From Halichondria panicea (Eukaryota; Porifera; Demospongiae; Suberitida; Halichondriidae), in contig NC_087386.1 in assembly GCF_963675165.1 (NCBI RefSeq), positions 670,931 through 734,930 on the forward strand: a DNA stretch of 64,000 nucleotides, written 5' to 3'. Both the position numbers and the translations under genes were made by a program. This document shows, one piece after another, positions 9,067-26,442 of the stretch (within the stretch, counting starts at the first letter, position 1; each line of letters starts with the position of its first letter). Below the pieces are notes generated by a model that was given only the letters and a program-made list of their open reading frames with translations, had not been told where the DNA came from and ran no database searches.

Positions 9067-12000
9067 CTACAGGTACGAGTGATTGCAACTATGAGCATCA
9101 ACACTCACTGTACTATAAAGTTCCTTGCTCCCCTCACCTTCCTTTCTCTGCCTCTCCTCTCCTCGTCCTCGTGTCTCAGCAATAGCATTCTCAAAGCGAT
9201 ATATCCACCCCTCACACTTTTGTATCTCTGAGACACACTTCTTGATCTCCTCCTCCAGCTCTCCCTGCAGTTGCCTCCGGTCCTGGTCAGTGATGTCACC
9301 AGACAGTCTCTGTTGGAGGGCAGCTCTTCTCTGGGGGAGTAAAGAATTTATATACGACTGAATGAACATTCCACCAAATAGAACATGCAGCTGATACAAA
9401 TGTACAAAATATAAAAATCAGCAACCCCATCAACCTAAATAAATTTGGCGAGCATATCATAATATCATATTTACCCGCTATACGGTATAACCTCACACAG
9501 TCAAACAGTAAAAGTGGACTTACAAATCATACCTAAAAAAAGGTAGACAAAAAGCAACCATTCATCACACAATGGACAGTACATGTACACACATTGTCGT
9601 TCTGCTAGACTACGTGTACCACTCTTACCACGAGAGTAGTAAGTGCAACTATCAACACTCACCGTCTCATGACTTTTCAGTTTACTCTCATGCTTAGCCT
9701 TCTCCTGGACAAGGTGAACAAGACAAGAGTTAGTTAGACTGTGTGTTTGTGGTCACACATTATGAGTTGTCTATAGAAGCAACCAGTGTAGCTACTAGAG
9801 TCAGGTAAGGATATGAGACTATTACAAACTGAACGCACATGAGGTGTACGGTATGTTTGCCAACATTGTTTAACTCACTTCCTATCGTTCCAGATATTCA
9901 GTAACCATGGAAATGTAGGGAGAGAGAAAAGAATATAATCACAAACCTGTACACTATGAATGCCAATACACATGTACTCATGCAACTCAAACATTACTGA
10001 CACAAGTACAGTCACAAGTCAGTGCAGTGTCCCGCGCTCACCTTCTGTTTAGTCCAATGAGACACCAGCGCCAGACACACATGGAAACAGAGAGAGGGGG
10101 ATGATGGTAGAAGCAGTGAGTGCATTCATACATGTCTGTATATACTGTAACTTACATTCTGTTGTTCCAGTAATCATTAGCAGTAGTCACATTAACAAGC
10201 AGTAGGACACGGACATGTAGAGAAATGAACATGTTCAAATACACGAATGCATTCACACATGTATACATCAATTATTGCAAGTACACGTCTGTACAGCATG
10301 AAACTTTCAGTACGTACTAATCCTAAATAAAGTCACGCAAGTTATTCTTTCTGCCTTCATGCAGTAGTACATGTATACAAGTCAGCCCAGTACGCCATTA
10401 TATGTACATGCAATAAACTCACGTTCTGTTGTTGAGTAACAGTCCACAGAGGGTACATGTGAGGAGAGAGGGATATGAACACTGGTAGTACACACACTGG
10501 CTAGTACACACACAGGTACTCAGTACTAGCAATAGCAGATAATGGAAGGGTCAGTGGGTGGGTCAGTGGAAGGGACGGTAAACGGTACAACAAGCATCTT
10601 ACATGTACAACTTTGATACGTATGATTTTGTTTGTCGTACAATACAACACCTGCACTTCATGAGACACACACACAATCACAACATACCTCAATGGCCTCC
10701 TGATACACGTCAAATGGTACATGTGAGGGAGAGATTTAATCTTAATACACATACAAGACATCAGATCAGTTGAACGCTGGTGTGTATGGGACTGACTACA
10801 CATAGCAACAAATGGCTAGACCTGGCATAGAAAAGCTAAGAAATAAAAAAGTTGGGAGAAATAGGCAACAAGTTTTAGGTTCAGTAGGCACTTAATTGGT
10901 TGGGGAATTTACATAACCACAAATTTACATGTACACAATGTACACAATGGTGGTGCATAGAAAAGCTCTTGGGAAAAATCTTCAACAACTTAATTAGTTG
11001 TGGAATTTACATGAACACAATGTACACAAAATTAATGTATACACACCAACTTGTGCATAAAATGGGACTACGAATTGAACAGTTAAAATGTGCCCTGGCC
11101 TACACCTGGGGTAACCACAAACTGGGAGGCTGATATCGTCCTCGTAGCCGTGGTCTACCCTATACGAGGGAGAGGGTCAGCTCTAGAGGACAAGGGACAC
11201 ACGCTAATGATGCTAGGTAACCAGTACATCCGTACACATTGCAGCTGAACCATTTTAGTGTGTGGACATTGAGTACTCGTAAGAAGCTCACCTCCTACAG
11301 TAGTCCAAATCAGTGTGTGGTCCAACATAGGAATGAGTGTGTGTATGGGAAGAGACAAACACGATAATGTACCAACTTAGATGCATATTCTATGAACCAC
11401 CAAAAGTAATATAAGTACAGCCTAATAAGTTGTGTGGGCCTCGGCTAAATATTAATTTACGAGTTCCTAGTAACCATTAAAATGAGTGTGCACGTGCAAA
11501 CACAACTTACAGCCTGTTGATCCAGAGAGGGAGAGTCCACAGGGCAAACAGTGGGAAGATAGTAAATGAATGATTATGAGGTTGAATGTGATCATACTAA
11601 ATATTTCCCTATATAACACTATGGCACTGCACACACACAAGAGTAATAATGGGGAAGTAGAAACATCACAGAATATGCAACAGACACTAAATACTCTGAC
11701 AACACACACCAACTTACAGTCTGTTGTTTCAGAGGGTCAGTCAAAGGTGAGGTGGAGATGCATGAAATGGAAGGAAGAGAACATTAGTGCAGTGATACAG
11801 TACACTGGTGATTGCATGACACAGGGGAGGGGAAACAATTGTGGACAGCCAAACATGCAGACTGAAACACTTGATTAACCATGCATACTTTCAAGTACTA
11901 CTATACGAGTAGATCTACTTGTCTCAATTAAGGAATAGTATCACATTCAGTTATCCGTATGTGCTCTTCTTTACACTGTCTACCTCCTAACAACAAGTGC

Positions 12001-12341
12001 TCAGAGCACAAGCATGTCAGCTTGGTAGAATGTGATTGCACACAACGTACCTCAATCGTCCACTGTTGTCCATCCAGAGAGAGTGGTACATGTGGAGAGA
12101 ACAACAACATGAGATAAAACACTTCACACTGACAGGGTAGAGTGTAGGCACTATACTGTGATGAATGAATGATGCCAAGTGTGTTTATGGGTGGTCAACA
12201 AGTACATCTAGGCACTAGGAGAATGCACTGATCATTGAGTATCTATCTATCATGTGAATATCATACCCTTTCCCAATAAGTGAGCCCATCCTCCATCAAC
12301 TGTGTGGAACTAGCAGCATTCAGTGTTGTAGATTCAGCCAT
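9067..12341 (-). CDS. Micro-exon coiled-coil gene, unit 1
   Basis: No known family was recognised. The first exon, 12267-12341 (25 codons), starts MAESTTLNAASS and ends DGLTYWER. Then follow phase-0 micro-exons at 12051-12062 (WTIE), 11718-11720 (T), 11511-11513 (A), 11292-11294 (E), 10688-10699 (EAIE), 10423-10425 (N), 10156-10158 (N), 10042-10044 (K) and 9879-9881 (E). They are followed by 9663-9704 (14 codons, EKAKHESKLKSHET) and the terminal exon 9067-9330 (starts RRAALQQRLSGDITDQDRR). Most micro-exons sit between an invariant caacag or similar acceptor and a gtaag/gtgag donor. The predicted product is 141 aa, Glu/Lys/Gln rich, probably one long alpha-helical coiled coil, with no signal peptide or membrane segment. 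All exon lengths are multiples of three and the frame stays open through the stop at 9067. The 3-nt exons are unusual and need transcript proof. An alternative donor at 9136 would shorten the last exon. Confidence 0.7.
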
Positions 12342-12549
12342 TTCAAGAGAAGGTCTGGAACGCCCCTTATATTTCTTTGTGGGTGGCTAGAGGCATGAGG
12401 GGGTGGGGCTTGTAGCAACACCCACACATTGTTCATTAAAGAAAGGGTTCAAAGGACACATAATTATTGTTCCAAATAGAGCACAGAACACACATAAAGC
12501 AAGTACGTATCAGTAGAAGAAGCACTGAAGAAAGAAGAGCTCAGGAACA

Positions 12550-13712
12550 ATGGCCCACCTGACACTAATTGCCAGAGCCAGTGATGGACTACCTCTGTCC
12601 TCATCCATTGTCAATGAAGAGGTAGAGGAGCTACAGTAGATAATACAGTACAGTCTGCATTGGTCCCATCAGGACACTGTACTGTATGCAGCTCAGTGAC
12701 ATGAATAGTTGTCAAGTCATGATTCTGTAGACATATAAAGAGAACCTTGCTAGAATAATACGTGTGTAGTGTGTGCTATCTTTAACAGCTTGAATTAACT
12801 GAATTGTTGCATTCTCCCTCTGCAGTCTGGCCGGGATTATGCTGAATACCAACCCAAGGCCAAGCAGATATTTCGCAAGCAGTCGTCAGTCAGCCCCCCT
12901 CGATGCTCAATCGAGTGTGACCCGGGTCGTATGGTGTTCCAGTAAGCACTCTCCTGTGAATGTCATTATTGCCTCATGGTGTGTATGATGATTGGTGCTC
13001 TGTCATGGTATAAACTGATGCAATGGATGGTCTTTTGTTTGTGAGCATTTGCTTAACTGTACCATACACATTGTAAGTGGTGTGTGTTATACATAGGTCC
13101 CTCTATAGTGATTGTCTAACAAGGAACTACCAGTGTACATGTAGTCTAAGAATAGTTGGAACTTGGTTGGTGATATTATACTCCAGTTTAATGGTGGATG
13201 AGGGGCGATGACTTTGAGCTAGAAGCACACACACTAACATGGACCCCCCACACAGCTACATCCTTGAGGAGGGGATATGCTACCTCGCCCTGTGTGACCC
13301 CACCTATCCTGCCAAGCTGGCCTTTAACTACCTCGAGAATCTACACAAAGACTTCAGTGAGCAACATGGCAACGATGTACACAAGGCCAGTCGACCGTAC
13401 CACTTCATTGAGTTTGGTACGTATTTATATCTGCCATCCATATTTTGTAGACTTAATTATAAGGTCATGCTTTTTCCTGTGTCAGCATTGGACATGCACA
13501 GCTGGGCAACACCAGCACTTGCAGTTTCTTGTGTGTGTACTGTTTCAATTCAGTGTTGCTACCACTGTTATATATAGTACAGAATGTCCTTCCTCTCACA
13601 CCCACTCACCCCCCCCCCCCACACACACACACACACACACGCACGTGCAGGTCTCAGTGACAAAGCGGGGAAGCTGGTTGACCACTCTCGTGTGCCAGAG
13701 GCTAATGACTGA
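12550..13712 (+). CDS. SEC22: SEC22-like longin-domain protein, truncated, unit 1
   Basis: Exons: 12550-12621 (MAHLTLIARASDGLPL), 12826-12941 (SGRDYAEYQPKAKQIFRK), 13256-13416 (YILEEGICYLALCD...SRPYHFIEF) and 13651-13712. The N-terminal part matches the longin domain of SEC22B, an R-SNARE of ER-Golgi transport, including the SGRD, FRK and SRPYxFIEF landmarks. The fourth exon (GLSDKAGKLVDHSR) aligns with the family segment before the SNARE helix, then stops after VPEAND. The product is about 136 aa against about 215 for full SEC22B. No SNARE motif or C-terminal membrane anchor is encoded anywhere in the cassette. A 2-bp TG difference from unit 2 near 13691 alters the last residues. It could be a longin-only protein or a decaying duplicate. 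The stop overlaps the ATG of the next reading frame. Confidence 0.75.
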
Positions 13713-14660
13713 TCAGCTAATGCAGCATGTGAGCATCTCCTGGCTACTGTGGATTGGTTCTGGACTCAAGGAGGTCAGTCAGGGTCAATATATACAGTGT
13801 ATCAGTCTACCTCTTGTAACGAGAACCCCCTACAAGTCTAGCTTGTAACACCTAGCTAAGTACTGGATTGTGATTTACAATAGTGAGCTCCCTAGCTGAG
13901 ACTGTCCTGACTTGTAGTTGTTGTAATTGCATTGTCCCAGTCTAAGGAGGTCTTTATTCCCCTCTGCAGGTGGTTCACCCACTTCTACGTGTGGGGGATG
14001 GTGTGGAACTACTCTGTATTCCTCTACTATACCAGCCACTGTCTACTGCACACACGACTACCGCTATTGGGCCCTGCAATCGAGACCGTCATTGGGAACT
14101 TTGTGTCATCCAAATGCAACTATTTCTCTCAAGCTCATTTGGAAGTGTGGCTGGTTCTACTCCTCCTTTGCCTGCAAGTGTCTCGTAGATTGTTTGAGTG
14201 TTTGTTTGTGAGTGTATTCTCTGATAGCAAGATGGCACCAGCTCATTACATACTCGGAGTCTACTTCTACACCGCTTTGGGACCAACAGCACTGCTGCAT
14301 TTGAATTCAGGTACAGTAATATTCAGTCTAGTACACTTACAATTAATACTTGATCAAGGTATGTACAAGTACTACTGTGTAATTGTTGACTTGTTAATTC
14401 TTGTTTAGGAGTCTCTATTTGAATGTCAGCCTTGATCAATGTTTCATTGCAGACTCACCTCTTGCTGGCCTGATTGTAGCCACTCTGTTGTTCCTCTGGG
14501 CCTACACACATCAGTACCGATGTCACGTCATCCTTGCACAACTCAGAGCAGCCAAGAACAAGCCACAGTACGGCGGCTGTCACTGCCAAGCAGACTCACG
14601 TTTGCTATAGACACAAGTTTGAGGACTATCCAAACAACAGACAAATTGTTATGACCATTT
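13705..14660 (+). pseudogene. SRD5A3: SRD5A3-like polyprenol reductase fragment, unit 1
   Basis: Recognisable pieces: a start exon at 13705 (MTDQLMQHVSISWLLWIGSG); exon 13970-14310, containing WFTHFYVWGMVWNYSVFLYY and SRRLFECLFVSVFSDSKM, the hallmark of SRD5A3; and exon 14453-14610, with LWAYTHQYRCHVILAQLR. SRD5A3 is an ER membrane enzyme that makes dolichol for N-glycosylation. Two lesions are visible. About 122 bp of exon 1 present in unit 2 are missing here, joined at a GACT word. The conserved C-terminal core after CHVIL (NHRIPFGDWFEY-type region) is absent; only a remnant of the extreme C terminus (YRHKFEDYPNNRQIV, another frame near 14605-14650) remains. A working enzyme is unlikely. 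Confidence 0.75.
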
Positions 14661-14933
14661 GTTTATTAGTTGCTAATATAATTTATGCTATGTACATGCA
14701 GTACTGTGTGGTATCATTCATATTCTCCAATCAATAATCTATCAAATTAATGATCGAAAAAATTAATTTTGAATTTGCAGTGAATAATAATTGACGCTTC
14801 TTATGCTATTATTTGTACATGCAGTACATGGTACATTGAATTAGTATGACATCATTTATTGTTCAATCAATAAACCTTCAAATGATTGAAAAAATTAATA
14901 TTGAATTTGGACAATAATTCAGTAATTTGCTAG
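14611..14933. other. Intergenic gap between convergent genes, unit 1
   Basis: An AT-rich interval between the end of the SRD5A3-like fragment and the 3' end of EDEM3 on the other strand. It contains two related stretches: ttatgctatgtacatgcagt near 14683, and ttatgctattatttgtacat near 14799. Each is followed by an aatcaataa-type word that could serve as a polyadenylation signal. No gene was seen. The same interval is present in units 2 and 3. Confidence 0.5.
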
Positions 14934-22262
<7,329 letters not shown>

Positions 22263-22639
22263 TGTCACTATCTGTACAATGGTTCTACTTTAGACTAGCT
22301 CTATGTGCTGCACTGTACACTTATTTGATAAGTATTATATTGCAACTCACCCTGTCAGCTATAACCTGTTCATAGTAGGAGGAAAGATAAACAAAGCACA
22401 GAGTCTCTTTGTCTTGAAGGTTGGATTTCAATATTTCACGAGAATGATTTTCCTTTAATTCTACCACAGCTGCACTTTGACCTTAGCGGTGTGATGACGG
22501 CTTTTTCAATGTGTGGGCGTTGCTAAAATGTTCATACTGCACATGCTCATTCAACTTCTCACAGAGACACCAAAAATGTGTTCAGAAAAGCAAAGCATTG
22601 CAAACAAAATAGTATCAATAAAAACGTTACGTATAAAAT
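22263..22639. other. EDEM3 5' flank and unit 1/unit 2 junction
   Basis: The upstream side of EDEM3 faces the 3' end of the next Death/GTPase gene. Homology with the start of unit 1 (tgtgtgggcgttgctaa near 2458) resumes at about 22503, which marks the duplication boundary. No coding exon was seen. The segment tattgcaactcaccctgtca (22336) and tgatgacggctttttcaatg (~22491) are the points at which the shortened EDEM3 copies of units 3 and 2, respectively, rejoin. Confidence 0.6.
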
Positions 22640-25600
22640 TCAGTTTCGGTCAGTTCCACTTGTATTCTCTACAATGAATCTACAAATGTCTGTAGCAGTG
22701 TCTCCTCTTCTCAGTCCTATGGCAACTTCCACCAAGGCCCTGAAGGTAGCTCTGGAAGGATTCGTTTTTCGCCACGCTCTCAATGCATGAGCCACTCCAG
22801 CTTGATTGCCATAACGACTTGTGATATCAGTTACACCATCACGGTCGGCTGGGGTGAGGTTGAGTCGATTCAGCAGGTTAGGAGTTGTGGATTGATTGAC
22901 TGCATGCAAAGAAAGAGGCATCACTAAAATTATATTTTCATGATAGATATCAATAACACAAAGGCTAATAAATAAAAACTGCACAAACCTGTGATGCTGT
23001 CAGCCAAATTGATGAGATCCACTGTGGGTTTTTTGAGAGCGTCTGACAGGAGACTCCATGTTACAACTTGTGTACTCAGGAGCTTAACCAACACTTCACG
23101 CAAGCAAGACACATTATCGCCACGATGCTTGCCAGTATCGATGTTGGTGAGAATGAAATGACTGAGACCTAGAGCCAATCCCAGATTGAACCAGTGAGGG
23201 CTGGCACTTGCATGTGCAGTGTGTAGTTTCTCGTAAACATGTTGTAGATCGTCAATTGTCAAAGCCTGTACAAAAACAACGATCAACCAGGGTTTCATTT
23301 GGTGAGGGTTACCCCTTGTAAATACCTTCCAGAGGAAACTCAATGGGAATACAATTGTGGTTCTGGTGAATATTCTTAATAGGGCAGGTTAAAGAATTCT
23401 TGATTATTGGCATACCACGAACATGTCATCACACCCAACTAACATCTTACATGTACTTCCCTTGCCAAAATGTCAGGAGGATAAGTACTTATTAAGATTT
23501 AGAGTACTGCCTACCTTGTGCACGCTCAGTAGGTGTGGAAATTTCTCCGCAAATCGAGTGATGTCACTCTCAGGGATTTCTTGATCTAGTTGTTGGTCCC
23601 TCACTCCAGTCTTCTTACACACATCTTCCATTACTGCAGCAGAGGATAATTCACCTGAAGAAAACAGCAGTTACTGTATACTAAATCATTATCAGGTCCG
23701 ACAAAAAAAATTAAACTTTCAAGCTTAAAATAACTTGTTGAATTTTCTTACTGGTATGTTGATCGCTCATTTTATCAAACACATGTTCCATTGCAGGAGA
23801 GGATTTGTCTGAGGAGGAAACAGTTATAAACAAAAAAACCACAAAATAAAAAGCCTACCAGAAGTATTTCGCTGATCATGAACATGCACATGTACTTCCG
23901 TCTTCAAGCACACATCTTCCATTACAGAATTACCTGAGGAAAAGCAGACACAGCAGTTACGCTAATGTAGTATACGTTTGTCAATTAACATGCTCACTCA
24001 AACAAGGCTGTTGATCACTCATTCCAGATCCAGTGCTACTAACAACATTGGCCAGAGTCCCACATTGATGGACTGAACAAAACAAAGGAATTACTAAAAC
24101 AACAACATGCATATCAAACCAACGATAGTTAATATTGTTCTATATAGAGCTGCTGTATACTTACTAGAGTATTGCTGCTGATCACTCTTTCTCTCAGTCT
24201 TCGTACAAGTACCTCTCGTAGCAGAGGATGATTCACCTATATACAGAGGGAACAAAGAAGTAAATTTCAATTTAAAAATCACTGTACTCACCAGAACCTT
24301 CGCTATTGTCCAGCCAGATTCTATCTTCTTCACTGAGCTCTTCCCACACATCAGCCTCAAGGGAGCACATCCAAAACTTACAGCCATTTCGTTCGCTGAC
24401 ATCGGCAAGGTGCAATTTGCGTGTGCTTCCGGTGCTCTTCTTGCATGGGCAAAAGATGCCTGTCTCGGGTGTGTCGTTGTTGTAATGCAACGCTTGACAG
24501 GACAATCTAATGCTCTTCAAAATTTCGTTGCGGACCGCAGGGCAAAGTTCTTTGCGAAGAGAAAGAAGGACCTTGATATATACTTCAAGATACGAGAAGG
24601 AGTCGATCAGAGTCACGGTACACGGGAGCTCGGGAAGTTTTAGCTGGATACAATTTTTAGCAAAGCAAATTGGTTTCCCTGAGGGGAGCAAAACTTTCCA
24701 GCCCAGCCTCTTGATTACGTCCACAACTAGACAGCAAAAGACTCCAGAGCGAATACACCCACTACGAAAGTAGATAGCGAAGGGTGATATTGTGAAGGAG
24801 GAACGGATTTTGTCTAGCTCAGCAGGTGGGATCGATGTGAGTAGAGATGGCATAAAGAACTCGGCTTGGTGGGAAGTGGCTTCCACTAGAGGAATGGGAG
24901 CAATCACAAGAAGATATTTCATGATCAACAGCATATCTTCTGGAGAAAAGATGCCTTCAACGTAATGCTTCGTGAAGAATCGTAGAAACTTTAAAGTGAT
25001 TATGCCCTCGTCTCGAAATCTCTTCCATTCGGCGCCTGTCCCTCCTGGGCTAACAGTAGAGCGTGCATTCCTCAAGAAGATGGCGTGCTGTGAGAGCTCG
25101 GTGATCTTGTCTAGTGGAATCTGGGCATCCACAAACACTGTGTTGGGGAGAATGGAGGGATAGTAGTGCGCTATACACACGTTGTCAAAGAAGACCAGAG
25201 CAGCTTCAAGATCTTTGAGCAAATAACCAAATCGAGTGGCTAATTGGAGACATTCTTCAATGCCTAGTACACCTCGCTCGAGACTGGCAGATAAACTCTG
25301 GAGAAGTGAATCCAAGAAGGACCACCAGATGGGCATTTTGACTTGTAGCGGAATAGAGCGCTCAATAGCAATTCTAATCCTATTGGCAGTGGCCAGTGAA
25401 TCTTCTTCTCGGCTGATTGTGTTGAGACCAAAAATCAGATTGTTCAATCCAAGATTTTCGTACACCAATAGCTTCTTGATATCGGGTGGCAGCATGTCGA
25501 GAATCTCTTTATTCCTCTCGATAAGTGTATTCGAGCTCTTCAGCTGATCAAAGAATGTGCCCACAAAGATCATCTTCGGCTTCTTGTCTTGTGAGGTATG

Positions 25601-26442
25601 GGACTCAATGGATCGAATCAGACTCTGAAGTGTCTCACCGAGGGTCATGTGAGATGCATGAGGACTACCAACAAGCTGCCCATCCTTGTAGTACTCATCA
25701 GAAGGGAAACTGGAAAGTTCGTCAATCAAACGCAGGACTATCAACGCCACTGAAATGTGCTTGATGAAGAGAGGGCTGACGTCGTGGAATTGCGGCTGGC
25801 CGCCGCAGTCGGTAACATACACCCAGTTGGAATCAAACAGTTCTCCTTCTTGCTGGTCACTGCTCGACAGTTGGTCAGTTCCCTGTGTGGCTGGCAGCTC
25901 TTCTGCCACACCACTCACTACACTCGCTATCACTTCATCGATGGCTTTGTCCAACATTCTTGCAGAGCCAGAAAGTTCATCGGAATCGTTCGTCGATGGG
26001 CTCAATTTGGAACCAGAAGTTGGCTTAGTTGTGGTCATTCTCTTGGGAATCCTTAATGCCATCATCATTTTCTTCAAGCCATTGGCAATCCGTGATGCCA
26101 TGGAGCGATCAGTGATTTTTCCAACTAGGTGATCGGTGCTTTCTTTTGGTAACTTGGCAATGATTTCAGCTAGTAGATTGAGCATCTTTGGCTGAGACAT
26201 CTCTTCCCAGCCTCTTCCAGTTGTCTTGAATTTCGTGTTGGACACGGGTCGAATGCGTACTGGCTTTTCCATACAAGGAGTGCTGTCTCGCTGTAGTGGA
26301 GGGGGCTTGTCAGTTAGCAGGTGCTTGAGGTTGGTCTTCCCTGTTCCCGCAGGTCCAAACACAAGCATGTTGACAATGTTGACCGAGACGTGTCCGTGCT
26401 TCATCGCCTCATCAAACAACCGCTTTGCTGATAGCTTCGATT
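22640..26442 (-). CDS. Death domain / Roc-COR-like GTPase gene, unit 2
   Basis: Paralogue of the gene at 2630-7737. The main exon, 24292-26442 (717 codons), opens ESKLSAKRLFDEAM and has the P-loop GPAGTGKT, VTDCGGQPQFHD and GTFFDQ. Its linker differs from unit 1: it carries RKMTTTKPTSG-type text and an added HLVGKITDRSMASRI segment, with shorter gaps elsewhere. Small exons lie at 24165-24236 (72 nt), about 23992-24066 (75), about 23860-23935 (75) and 23752-23808 (57 nt, the full form of the exon shortened in unit 1), then a ~140-nt exon ending near 23517. The unit 1 exon at 4885-4947 has no counterpart here. Death-like domains lie in 22989-23265 and 22640-22899 (ends ENTSGTDRN). I see no frame break, so this looks the most intact of the four. 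Confidence 0.8.

Noticed and set aside
9530-9545. Possible 9-nt micro-exon between a T-rich tract plus AG and gtaag
   Set aside because: In phase 0 it would contain TGA in all copies, so it cannot be part of the open micro-exon gene model.
10501-10803. Minus-strand 100-codon frame conserved in all units (MCSQSHTHQRST...)
   Set aside because: It spans an intron, a 12-nt micro-exon and its splice sites. Its length varies between units and it has low-complexity text, so it is not treated as a separate gene.
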